64,000 nucleotides of DNA from Aquatica leii (lineage: Eukaryota > Arthropoda > Insecta > Coleoptera > Lampyridae), in NCBI GenBank assembly GCA_035610365.1, contig CM069435.1, positions 13,133,123 through 13,197,122 of the forward strand. Direction: 5' to 3'. The notes beneath the pieces were generated by a model. It was not told where the DNA came from, made no database searches, and worked only from the letters and a program-made list of their open reading frames with translations. The translations under genes and the position numbers were made by a program. The first letter of the stretch is position 1; each line of letters begins with the position of its first letter. This document shows positions 11,372 through 21,399 of the stretch, in pieces.

Positions 11372-12688
11372 TGTTACGTGCGTAAATTTAAATAATACAC
11401 TACCCTGTATATTGGTTTAATTAAAATTATTTTTCTATTTCTCGACGCCATCTATCGGGTTTGTTGGTCTCTTCGTATGGAGAAGACGATGGACTGTCAT
11501 TTTTGTCTTTAACATCGTTCACTATATAACCTATGTCTGCGTGAATTAAAAATCGTTTTCCTAAAACACCCACGTGTTGTGACACGATGGGTAATCAAAG
11601 TATTCTTAATTAACTAATTTAATTCACGCAGGGTTAGTGGCTTTTATTCTTTTTTTTTGATTAAAGATAATTTTGATGTCTTTTCATTAGCGCCATGTGC
11701 TACCTCCTAAATAAAGGTGTCCTTGTCTTAGTTTAAAATCTACAAGGGAAAAATTATAATCCGAAGCTGTAGACCTAAGAACGCGGCGATACAAGGGCAG
11801 AATTTCTATGCGGAGGCAACTAATACTGTTAATTAATATCATCTTGTTCGGAAAAGCTTAAGTACCCGACACGATTGAATTTCTCTTCGGAGGCAATAAA
11901 TTAATACCATCGTAAACGAAAAGACATTGTAACAGCATACGATAAGTTTCGGTTGTATTAGTTCCTTTTAAATGTTTCTTTTACCTGTTGTAGTTTGTGA
12001 GTCGCCAGGTAGACACGATTATTTTCAGGAAGTTTGATTACAGGAAGCCAGTAGGAAAACGTTTTCTGAAGGTACACCTCAATCTTGGTAAGTCAATTTT
12101 TGATTTTAATTATTCGCTGTCGCTACGGTGCTACTCATAAATAACCATATTTACTAATCGTGTCGAAACGTTCGAATTGATTTGTTTCTTATTATTATTA
12201 CTCAATTAGTTTAAGTAAATTACTATCGCATGCTGATTACGTCAACTGTCAATTATTATCAATATTAATGTAATTTACTTACGACGATTTTTTATATGTT
12301 CTGATGGCTACACTTTTGTTTTAAGTGTAGTGTAAGTTGCCGATACTTCTGTTATTTTACTAACTACATATATTTGTACTTGGACTAAATTTATTCACTG
12401 TGATGCTTCCACTTATCTTGTAATTGTTATTGATTCAAACTTTAATCTATTTATCCTTCTAGAGTAATTAAAGTGCAATTGTTGTTAACGATTTGGTTTC
12501 TTTCTGCGTTCCCTCCACCTTTACGAACCTAAAACTTCGTTACAAGCTTGGACCGTCTGTCTTGATCGAGGCAGCAGTATTAATTATAAAAGATCTGGCG
12601 CCCTTAATTATTATTCACTTGAACCTACCGTATCTCCGACTGTGTGAGTTGGCCGTGCAAGGTTCGTAAGACCTATAAGCTTGTAGCA
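11372..12688 (+). repeat. 3' LTR of element D
   Basis: It starts TGTTACGTGC after the polypurine tract and ends CTTGTAGCA, giving TG...CA termini and a length of about 1,317 bases. Its inner 939 bases repeat the 5' LTR. No matching target duplication could be read, because the outer end of the 5' LTR is gone. Confidence 0.8.
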
Positions 12689-12708
12689 CCCTAACCATTA
12701 TTCAGTTT

Positions 12709-12998
12709 TGTTACGCGTTACTACTCCATGAGTTTATCTGAAGATCATAATTATTAATTTACTTTCAGTCAAAGTTATAAAACGCCTTCAGCTATATGTT
12801 ATAAAATTGTTGAGTGAGTTGATTATATTCCAATCAAGTATCCTTAATTGTTTTAAACGTAGTCAAAGTAAACACACGCCGGTGATCTTGCCAGTATAAA
12901 GAATAGCGCCTACTTTTTTCTTTCTCTATTATAGCTTTTTTAAGCACGCTCACTCACCGACATCTCACGTAGCTGTGGTGACGTGGTTGTTACCAACA
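12709..12998 (+). repeat. Diverged LTR, first of a pair
   Basis: Begins TGTTACGCG and ends GTTACCAACA. Several blocks match the LTR at 14169-14913 in the same order: ACTTTACTTTCAGTC-like, CAATCAAGTATCCTTA, TAGCGCCTA, CACTCACCGACATCT and TTGTTACCAACA. It is shorter than its partner and strongly diverged, so it is old. Confidence 0.65.
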
Positions 12999-14168
12999 GG
13001 GCCCACTATATCAACAGCTTGGCAACAAGCTTTTCAAAATCGACTAAAACAACCGCGTCACTTGAGGAACCAAAGGTTTTACCACACTCCTTGCACGTGC
13101 GAGCTGGCATATGTAAGACAAACAGAACGCAACATCGCTATCCGGATAAGAATTGCCGCAGAGAATTTCTTAGACACTAAACACACTACAAAATTTGAAC
13201 AGACAATAATTTTATCCAAAATCTCGTAATTTCTAGCACCAATATGCAAAAACACGTTTCGAGAAAAACTGGTAAACCGAGACCATTAAGAACCAATGAC
13301 TCGAAACAGTCAAAGTTCAGTTTTCTAAGAAAATATCAACATGACTGTCGAAACGTCAAATTTAATTAGTTTTGCAAAGTTTGTAAATTTTGTAAAATCT
13401 GTTAATATATAGAACGCGGTTTCAAAACAAAAAAAAATAATTATATTTGAATTAGATAATGCATTTCCCAATTTAAATTAAACATTAACCCAAACGCTCT
13501 TACCAATGACCAAAGTTTCAAGGTCATAGCTCTCCTAGGAGATCCTATAAAGATTAGTTTATGTACGGCTTCTCCAAATTGTAAGCACAGATCGTTTAAG
13601 ACTAAAATGTAGAACTCCTCTTATGCCTACTGTTGTCAACCAACTAATTTCTGAAACAACAGTGAAGTGAACAACGGAGACTGCAAAAAGTTAAGAACTG
13701 CATTATTGTCGAGGGTCCCAACGTCAGGGTTCCAAGAAGAGAGTGGTGGCAATGGAGTCTGCAACAAACGTTACAATGCGTAAATGCAACGCTAACAAAC
13801 AAACAATTGCCCATCTAAAATGTCGCGGTGTTTGTTTAAGCGCTCACTAAAATAGCTCCACGACCGGATACAATGCAAGAGGTAACGATGTTCTGCAAAC
13901 TATTGACCAAAGTTTTGGAATAATTATGTACTTAGAAAGAGAAAAAAACCTAAACGTGAACGAGCTGTGAGAATGACGCAGTTTTTAATGAAAAAACGAA
14001 TATTACCAAAAAAAATGGTTCAAAAAAGTTCAGTAGACCGATTCAGCCCGGTATAATTGCTGTGAGACAGATGGCCTCAACTGTTTACTCAAATTGGACC
14101 TGAAACAGCTGCGACTACCTGTCAAGTGTCGTTTTAAATTCTTACGCTTCAACTTTATGAATCTATAT
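12999..14168 (+). other. Interior between the diverged LTR pair
   Basis: About 1.2 kb. Apart from the GIY-YIG-like piece near its left end, no gag or pol motif is seen. The rest is mixed-composition DNA without a usable open frame. Either this is a deleted LTR element or the two LTRs belong to different insertions with a Penelope-like fragment between them. Confidence 0.5.
13056..13229 (+). pseudogene. GIY-YIG endonuclease fragment (Penelope-like)
   Basis: The translation RFYHTPCTCELAYVRQTERN is followed by IAIRIR. It resembles the 'IPC.CG..YIG.T.R....R..EH' core found at the C-terminus of Penelope-like element polyproteins. In that family the GIY-YIG nuclease nicks the target for insertion. 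Only this core is visible, with a YV-Q variant of the second motif, and no reverse transcriptase lies upstream. It is a broken fragment; the assignment rests on one motif. Confidence 0.45.
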
Positions 14169-14913
14169 TGTTACGTATTTATCTAGATTTCTATTGCCTA
14201 CAAAATCTTAAGCGTTATTAACTATGTTATATTCTTTTACTCGCATTAAGTTCTCAGTTACCTTTAGCATTTTTTAAGATCATTAATACTTTACTTTCAG
14301 TCGAGTCTATAGTTCGGCTTAATTTAGACTTGTGTGATTTTGTGTACGTTGACTTGATGCAATCAAGTATCCTTACTTATTTATTTGTATTCAAGGTCAG
14401 AGTTTGGCAAACGTAAGTCGACGATTGTAAGCTTACACTCTTCGAAAGTTCGATAGTAGCATGATTACTAGCTACCTAGGATAAGGAACTTTAGGTCTGG
14501 GTTTTATGTTATTAAATTAATTTAAACGTTTACGTCTCACTTTTTGGGAATTACATTTCGCGACTGCATGTAACTGGTAATGCTTAATCGGTTTTACTTT
14601 GTGTTGGATGATTTCTTGTTAAATAATCGTCAGTGGAATTTATAATAGACATTGCTATTTTTTTGAAAAACAATAGTAGTAGAATACATTTGTTAATGCT
14701 AATCCATTTAGCCTATGGAGAATTTACTTTTTTTTTGGTTACTTTATAGTTGACAGTTGTATGCTTTCTTTTTAACTCTTCGACAGTAGGTTCATATGTA
14801 CCCTTGGTGTCTTCGAACTTTGCCTATACGCTCGGAGTAGCGCCTATTATTTTTTCAACCACGCCCACTCACCGACATCTTAGCTAGCCGTGATGACGTC
14901 TTTGTTACCAACA
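14169..14913 (+). repeat. Diverged LTR, second of a pair
   Basis: Begins TGTTACGTA and ends TTTGTTACCAACA, about 745 bases. It shares ordered blocks with 12709-12998, including AAGATCATTAATACTTTACT and CCCACTCACCGACATCT, but contains extra DNA near its start and in its middle. Confidence 0.65.
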
Positions 14914-15767
14914 AAGCCCACTGAGATTTAAAATTAGTAATATATTCAGTCGGTATAAAAAAATAAAGAAGTGAAAAGGCTTAATTCTAACAGGCGCACA
15001 AAGATACTTAATGTTGATTATAAATTTCTTCATACTCTACCATTGTTCAGTTGTTTTCTTATTGTTTCTATTTTTTTTAATAACCAATTTCTTGGTTTTC
15101 TCGATTTCTTGTTTTTTTCCCAAATTCATCTTCTCCTTATATAGTGTGTTTCCATTTTCTCTTCTTACTTTCGCATAATTTTTTTTTGTGGTTAATTTAA
15201 AAATTTTATTCTTCTTTGTTAATCAGCGACTATTATTGAGATGTTCTCTTTACAATTCTATAGAATCAGCCTTTAATAGCTAACTATGACAGTACAGAGC
15301 CATCTGTTTTTGACAGTACAAGTGAACGTCGCGTGTGATTTTGCGAATAATGAAAAAAACTGAGTTGAGACCAGTGATACTTTCATTTGAAAGGCTTAAC
15401 AGCAAGCGAAATCAAAGCATGTAACGTGCACATTTTTTGATTGAATGATTCTGCTTTAATTTAACACTTTTGGATTCACTGCGTGCGCAATTGACGATGC
15501 AGTTTGCTTATGCATTGTTTTAAGTGATCACCTTCCGTTAGAAATGGACGTCCCTGAATACAATTGCAGACAATGTCCACATGTTAAATTCGAACTGTGG
15601 GTTGTGCTTTAGCCGTTATGCTGACAATCCGTTTTTGTTGTGATTTGTTATTATGCGCTCGTTGTCATTGTTAAAAAAACCCGTAAATAGTTTGGGGTAA
15701 ATAAAAAAAATAAATAGCCTCGTTTAACAAATAAATTTACTGCAAAAAAAGATGTAGAGGAGGATGT
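14914..15767. other. Intergenic DNA with transposon debris
   Basis: AT-rich. Around 15349 a short frame reads MKKTELRPVILSFERL, faintly like the N-terminal 'SELR.VI..EF' helix of mariner transposases, but it ends within about 25 codons and nothing downstream supports it. No other structure is seen. Confidence 0.4.
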
Positions 15768-16780
15768 TTAGATATAACGCAGAGGGTATCCACGGGAACA
15801 ATGCCAGAATCCCCAGGGGATAGATCTATGGAATAAGAATTGGAGCAAGGTCAGTTTCCCGACCACGTCCGAGTGGTACCAAATGTCTAAGCCATAAGTG
15901 AGCATGGGAATAATTGCATTGTCGAAAATATTCGCAAGATGTTTTTTGTGAAGATTGCTTTTCAAGCGTGAGTATTTGTAGAACAAACGCAAGACGCTCC
16001 TACACTTGTCAACCACGAAATCGCAATGTTTTACAAAATTCAGTTTATCGTCGAGCAATAGTCCGAGGTACTTGTATTCGAAAATCCTACGGACAGGAAT
16101 ATTGTGGAGGCGCAGTGAAGAATCTCATCTTAGATTTGAGCCAAAAACCATGTACTTAATCTTGTCTGCAGAAATACTTAGTTTATTGCTGCTAGCCCAG
16201 CTAGTCACAATATTTAGGCACAAGTTATATTTTGCCTCAAAGTATCGTCGGAAATTTGCAGACACTGTCGTCCGCATAAGCAGAAATGTCTCAGTCTACG
16301 AGTAAGTCTTTGTCTAGGAGTTCATTAACAACCAGATTCCACAAGGTCAGTCCAAAAACCAAGCTTCGTAGACAGCCCTTCGTCATTCGTTTGGTGAAAA
16401 GTGAACGTGACCGATCTATTCGACAAATAGCTGCGAAAGACGCGCGTAGCGTCGGCAAGTACTCTCTTAACGACGAGAAGTTTAATTATAGAGAGCCACC
16501 ATACGTTACTGAACGCTCTAGAAATGTCTATTAGTTTAAGAATAGTAATTAGCTTACTAGCTTTCCAGCTGGTAACAAAATAGCTCCATTTTATCCAAGA
16601 GATGAACAGTTTAACGATTGTTGATCAGAGATAATTTAGAACAATCATTCGCAAAACTTTACCGTAAATTCCGTAAAGTCCAGGAGCTTTATTCTTAGTG
16701 GTGACCACCCAGTCCTGTTGGGAATTACTACTAATCTTATTTGAGCATAAGAATTCTCCGTCGTTGGATCGTCGTCTGGA
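15768..16780 (-). pseudogene. LINE reverse transcriptase (Jockey-like), broken
   Basis: Visible pieces are TKNKAPGL.GI near 16700 (the KAPGPDGI motif), AYADDSVCKF near 16270 (the catalytic YADD box), LSISADKIKYMVFGSNL near 16170, FEYKYLGLLLDDKLNFVKH near 16040, and LTYGLDIWYHSDVVGKL near 15880. The pieces lie in more than one frame with in-frame stops, so the enzyme is dead. It would have copied the element RNA at the nicked target. Confidence 0.8.
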
Positions 16781-16793
16781 AATAATGTGGATA

Positions 16794-17510
16794 CTATTGC
16801 TTTGATCGTGTCTTATTCTGAGATGGTGTACCTACTTCTCTTTTTTCCATAACACTTTGCCGGGAACTATGCTTTGTTGTCTTCACTGCGAATTTGTACC
16901 GGTAAAGCGCGGCCTTGTACGGGGGAAGTTTTACGTCTGCAGGGGCCTTTTGGTGGTGTTTTCGGAAACAATGCACCGCTCGCTCCACTCCATCACGGTA
17001 CACCGGCTCTAGATCTTATACGTATGCTGTTTAAGCTACGTTAACAAGAAGGGAAAGTTACGTCAATATTAATTGAACCTAAACGGCTAGCGTAAGTGAA
17101 AGATTGATGGGGTTGGTTGACAAAACAGAGTTTGCTTTCACTCACGAGGTTCTCCACACATCGTCCCCGTTCCTCAGTCGCCGAGGAGTGCCGAAGCGGC
17201 TATTTCGATTTGAAGCCACCTTCTCACTCGGTGGGTAATAAACGCCGACGATTGCCAATGAAGTGTTTTCAACCGTGATTATGGTTACTGCATTGTTAAA
17301 TGGTTGAGTGTCACCACTCCAACGGGCTTATTAAAAACAATACCCGAGTAATACCACAAAGAAGAGGATGCGACAATCTTGTTAAAGGGTACAGGCCTGG
17401 CTCTTGGATCAGTAGTATGTCGATATTATTGTCGGAGAACAAACTGACCACTTTGAAAGTCGCAACACTTGAATTGCAAAGATTCACTTACGTAAACTTC
17501 AAAGTTAAGT
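16794..17510 (-). pseudogene. LINE endonuclease remnant and linker (Jockey-like)
   Basis: Around 17400-17470 the translation VVSLFSDNNIDILLIQEPGL matches motif II of APE-type endonucleases, where the glutamate of QEP binds metal. A further piece near 17230-17290 (VENTSLAIVGVYYPPSE) matches the following beta strand. The basic linker at 16794-17003 (CFRKHHQKAP; ALYRYKFAVKTTKHSS) joins endonuclease to reverse transcriptase. The catalytic GDFN and SDH boxes were not found, and frameshifts separate the pieces. Confidence 0.6.
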
Positions 17511-17524
17511 GAGTGTTCTCACTG

Positions 17525-18330
17525 TCAATAATAGGTCGTAGATATTTTAGCGTCGAGTCTTTTCAAGTACGCTGAGCAGATTTTATAAGTCGCTTTACGC
17601 GTATCGACGTTTCCTTTGTGGCCAAAGCGAGCGCAGTTAGCACATGTCAGGTCTTGATCTGAGTTGAGGCATGTTTTCGTCTCGTGCTTTTTAGCACAAT
17701 AGCCGCACTGGAAGTCGCTTTTATAGTCTGAAGAGTGCTGACCATGTTTTTGACAAGTGACGTGTGACCAAAATATGGTCATTGACCCGACATGCATTCC
17801 AGGCGACGTACACACGACGCGATGAAAAAAGGTGTTGTGCAATTTCCGGGTAGACTTCAAGGATCCAATAGTAATTTGTTTTGTCTATAGGACCAAAGCA
17901 AAACTGTACTTTGAGGTTCTCATTGGCGAGATAAAGCACTTCATCCGATGCGTCGTGGAAGTTCTGTTTAGGAGTCAGGTTTGCTGAAACTTCTAGGACG
18001 ACTTGCCTTGGGGCTTAATCACAAGGCCGGCTTTATCCAGGATGGCCGCAAGTATCCTAGTTAAGTCAGTATTCTCAGCTTCTAGTCTGATTGGATTTTT
18101 GCCCGTTTTAGTCACTCGGTCCAGTCTAAGCCGTATTTTTGGGGATCCAATGGTTTCATCGGGGTCGTCTTAGTTTTGTCGGCGATTTTGAAGGAAGAAT
18201 CGGGTTTGGGAGTAATTACTACTGTCGACCTGGGAACAGGAGCGATGGATTAACCCAAAAATACTTTGAGCTTCTCAACGATTTTAATACGGGCTGCTTG
18301 GCCATAGAACCTTTGCTGCCAGACGCGACG
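17525..18330 (-). pseudogene. LINE ORF1 Gag-like protein with zinc knuckles
   Basis: The C-terminal part (17525-17860) has cysteine/histidine clusters C-QKHGQHSSDYKSDFQC, CGYCAKKHETKTC and CANCARFGHKG, ending KICSAYLKRLDAKI. This is the triple-knuckle ORF1 found in Jockey-type LINEs, which binds element RNA. The preceding segment (YYWILEVYPEIAQHLFSSRR, then VYVAWNACRVNDHILVTRH) is the conserved region before the knuckles in this family. A frameshift separates the segments, and the first knuckle has lost part of its spacing. N-terminal limits are uncertain. Confidence 0.75.
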
Positions 18331-18399
18331 AGATATTATTGATTGCCGTCGCTTAAAGCCTGCTGACGATGTCAATAATTTCTAATTGACGGAAAGTAG

Positions 18400-19564
18400 A
18401 TCTAAACACTTGCTCATGTGGTTGGCTACTCCATAGTCATGAAACATTTCCTGTGTCATATTGATGTAAAAAATTGTTTTGTCGACAGTATCAAAGCGTT
18501 TCCGTTCATTTCAACTGAAAGGAAGCCATTGAGGCTTATAAAATTTTCCTCCATGGTAAATTTCGTAATTTTCTTAGAGTTATGCAACCACCTTCTCCAT
18601 ATCTTTAGCAAAAAACACACATATCCAGATCGTCCAACACGTTCTTCATAATTGTTAAATAGACAACAGAAACTTCGTTTTTTAATAAATTGGTAACCCT
18701 TTCACTGCATATTTTTTGTGCTGTTTCAAAATTCATCTTGTCAGCAAAATTAAAATCATTGTCTGATCTTTTGATACGTTATAAATAAGATAATTCAAAT
18801 GAGAAGAAGAAATAACGTATTCCCTAATCCGCAGTAAAATTGAGGATTTATCATTCTGATTCTCATTTTAGTTCCATTATGGACTGTCTCTTGGACACTT
18901 ATTAGGGTTGAATTTAAAACTGCTTTAAACCATTGCCATTCACTCTGTTTTTCTAACGAAACAAGAAGTTGTAAAACATATCTCATACTCTTCATTGAAC
19001 GAGTGTCACCATCTACTAAAAAGCAGACAATTTCAATATCATGTTCTTCAGCAAGTTTACACATTATCTGTCATCTTCTCAATACGTCGTAATAGGTGAA
19101 TTTATTCTCTGTGTCGGATACAGCCAAACAGAAAGGAGGACTCTCATCTTTTAATAACTGTGCCATAATAACGTATGTGTAATTAGCCACCGATTCGTTT
19201 TAAAACTGTGCTACTATTTTCCTCAAGATGTAGCCTGGAAACGAAATTATTAGATGTAAGAAGAAAGTTAAAGATTAATTTAATTATGAACCGTTATGAA
19301 CACTACCTTAAATGCTTCATTATTTGGAAAACCATCCTCACTGTGTTCTCCCAGTTATTTGTGTTGCGTCTTTGTTAACCCAGACTTTGTTAGAGTGACT
19401 CCTCGCTTTGAGAAATAACTTGAGTTTATTAAATCTAAAAATACCTTCTTAAAACGCTTACTAGCTCTGTATTCTCTTCTTATTGCAGTTACAGACGCAA
19501 TGGCATTGTATAAATTTTTGTACAGAGTCTCGTACAGAAGACGTCTCTCGATTGCTGCACTCAT
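18400..19564 (-). pseudogene. Spliced coding remnant of unknown family
   Basis: Starts at a Met on the minus strand (MSAAIERRLLYETLYKNL, basic, helical). The same frame continues past one stop (LGEHSEDGFPNNEAFK) to a consensus donor AAG/GTAGTG. A 72-base intron follows (19235-19306), then an acceptor TTCCAG/GC. Exon 2 reads ESPPFCLAVSDTENKFTYYD, EEHDIEIVCFLVDGDTRSMK and VQETVHNGTKMRIRM. A further piece near 18700 reads NFETAQKICS and TNLLKNEVSVVYLTIMKNVL. At least three in-frame stops make it non-functional. I recall similar proteins in insects and cnidarians that look transposon-derived, but cannot name the family. Confidence 0.5.
19235..19306 (-). other. Short spliceosomal intron in the coding remnant
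   Basis: Minus-strand GTAGTG...TTTCGTTTCCAG, 72 bases, AT-rich with a pyrimidine tract before the acceptor. The frame before it (NEAFK) and after it (YILRKIVAQF) continue in compatible phase only if the intron is removed, which supports a real intron in the ancestor. Confidence 0.5.
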
Positions 19565-20391
19565 GTGTTAATATCAGTTTTTATTCCTTTCATTTCGCTT
19601 AACAAGTCGTTTATGTGTTGTATCAGATTGTTACAAAAGTTTGGTTATGGGAATGTTAAGAAGTTTCGTTTTGGTTCAGTTCGTCTGAGAAAACTTGTCT
19701 TTGGTGTTTGTCCTCAACTGTATTTTTGCCACAGGAATCGACTCTGGAATTGATTTTGTTGTACTGCAACTTGGGAAATTGGCGTCAAGAACATTTCTTA
19801 AAAAATGCATAAGTTTAAGTTCTCTTATTACTTGTTTTCAGCTTCCAAATCTATTGTACCATAAATCCGTTGCTATTTGCATGGCGGTTGAAGCTATGCT
19901 TGCTTACTGTTATTTTTGTTTGATGATTCCTGAGGTAGTGTCGACGGTTTATTCCAAAGCTTGGTCGATGATGTACCTACTAAGTAGCCATTATACGTTA
20001 TCTTGTACTTCAGTCCATTTCTAATGAGAAAGTACATACTTATTTTTCAAAAAAGAATAAATAAAATTACATTTTTAACGTCAAATGGTATGAATTTTAG
20101 TTTGACTTATAAATATAATTTATGTTAGAACACTAATTTTTGGGAAACATTTCACTTATTCATCATAACCATCACTAGTTCACTAGATTAATTATTGGTT
20201 CTGAATGCTCAGTTACAATTTGGCACCACAATTCTGAATCACCCTATATGGTTCCTCAATGATATGTTGAAAATATAACAGCAAATTGAAATATGAACAA
20301 AAATTATTAATAGCTAATTTAATGCCTCAGTAACAGTCCATTTTAGGTAATGATTATGTTTAATAGAAGTTTTTGGATCAGAATGACTTCA
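19565..20391. other. Intergenic DNA, no supported gene
   Basis: An open frame on the plus strand (19695-20024) encodes a leucine/cysteine-rich product without domain similarity and lies opposite the presumed 5' region of the neighbouring remnant. Nothing else is seen. Confidence 0.45.
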
Positions 20392-20607
20392 AGAATATGC
20401 ACGACGTTTTAAAAGACGAAAAAGTAAGAAAAGAAGGTAAGGAGAAATAAAAAAGGAAAAATGAATGAAAGAGAGGCGAGGAAGACGAAAAGGAAAGACA
20501 ACCAATATTTAAAAGAGGAAAGAAAACAATAAGATCACCAGACATTAAAAAGATAACGGAGGAAATCGAAGGAAAAACCTTAAGAACAGAAGAAGGAAGA
20601 GAAAGAA

Positions 20608-20940
20608 ATGGAGGAGTTAAAAGAATTAATAAAAGAAATGATGAAAAAGATGGACAATCGGTGCCCAAAGGGCAAAAAACTAAAGGGCGAAGGAGGAGCG
20701 ATAAAGGAAAGAAGGTTGACGAAATGGCAAACGAATAATGAGGGACAAACAAAAGACAAAGTGATAAATAAAGAGGGAGAAGAACTGCTGGAAATGTGCA
20801 ACGAAAAAGGCTGGAAAATAATGAATGGGAACAGAGAAGAATAAGGAATGGGGGAATATACGTACATAAAAGGAAAGGGAGAATCAATAATAGATTTTGT
20901 AATGACAAATGAAGAGGCTGGAGTCAACCACTGGAATTGA
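20608..20940 (+). pseudogene. LINE endonuclease remnant
   Basis: MEELKELIKEMMKKM begins a lysine/glutamate-rich coiled-coil stretch. Then ELLEMCNEKGWKIMNGNRE and MGEYTYIKGKGESIIDFVMT follow, which align with CEEKGWSILNGN and GDFTYMGGRGASVIDYVIVS of the better copy at 36.5 kb. The N-terminal half of the endonuclease, including its metal-binding glutamate, is absent, and one stop separates the two matching pieces. Confidence 0.65.
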
Positions 20941-21399
20941 CAATGGAAGGAAGAGAAAGAGAAGAGAGAGAAGAAGATGAGGAGTACATAACAAAAAAAA
21001 GTGGACAGAAGAGGGTATAAAAAGATATAAAGAGAGAATAGGGAAAACGGTTAGGGTAGAAAAAGGATTACAAGAGGGCGTGGAGAAAATAAGAGAGATG
21101 ATGGAGAAAGCAACAGAGAGAGTCAGATTTAGAAAGCGGAAGGGGCAGAAAACAGGATGGAAGAAATGGTGGGATAGAGAAGGCAAGGAAGCAAAGAAAG
21201 AAGGAAGAAAACAAAAAGAAACAAAAGGAGCAGATCAAAGGAATAAAAACGGAAGAAGATGTATGGAAGTACATAAAGAAAGAAAGGAAGAAAAAAACGA
21301 CGACAAAGGGAATGCAAATTAAGAATGGGAGATATATTTTAGGAACCTGCTGGAAGGGGAAGAGCAAAATCGAAAAAAAGAAAAGACGCTGTAGTAAGA

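Larger units (their letters stand above)
6404..12688 (+). mobile_element. LTR retrotransposon D, gypsy-type, gag only, no visible pol
   Basis: Direct repeats of about 935 bases (6404-7336 and 11750-12688) bound the element. The 3' LTR extends further left to 11372, so the 5' copy lacks its outer part. Between them lie a primer-binding site (TGGCGCCCAAC), a gag region (7561-8331), about 3 kb of pyrimidine-rich repeated DNA and a polypurine tract. No protease, reverse transcriptase or integrase motif was found. The LTRs differ by roughly 5 percent over the first 220 bases checked by eye, suggesting moderate youth. The gag has a few interruptions. The whole looks like a non-autonomous derivative of LARD type. 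Confidence 0.8.
15768..18330 (-). mobile_element. Jockey-like non-LTR retrotransposon (LINE), degraded
   Basis: In order on the minus strand: an ORF1 with zinc knuckles (17525-18330), an APE-type endonuclease remnant (about 17040-17510), a basic linker (16794-17003) and reverse transcriptase (15768-16780). This order, with a CCHC-bearing ORF1, is typical of the Jockey superfamily. Several frameshifts and stops break ORF2. The 3' end near 15767 shows no long poly-A. No target duplication was recognised. Confidence 0.8.

Noticed and set aside
15349-15430. Short mariner-like N-terminal sequence MKKTELRPVILSFERL
   Set aside because: Too short, no downstream catalytic motif, no inverted repeats; only mentioned in the intergenic entry.
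19695-20024. 109-codon plus-strand frame
   Set aside because: No domain, no splice or promoter support, and it lies opposite the likely 5' region of the spliced remnant.
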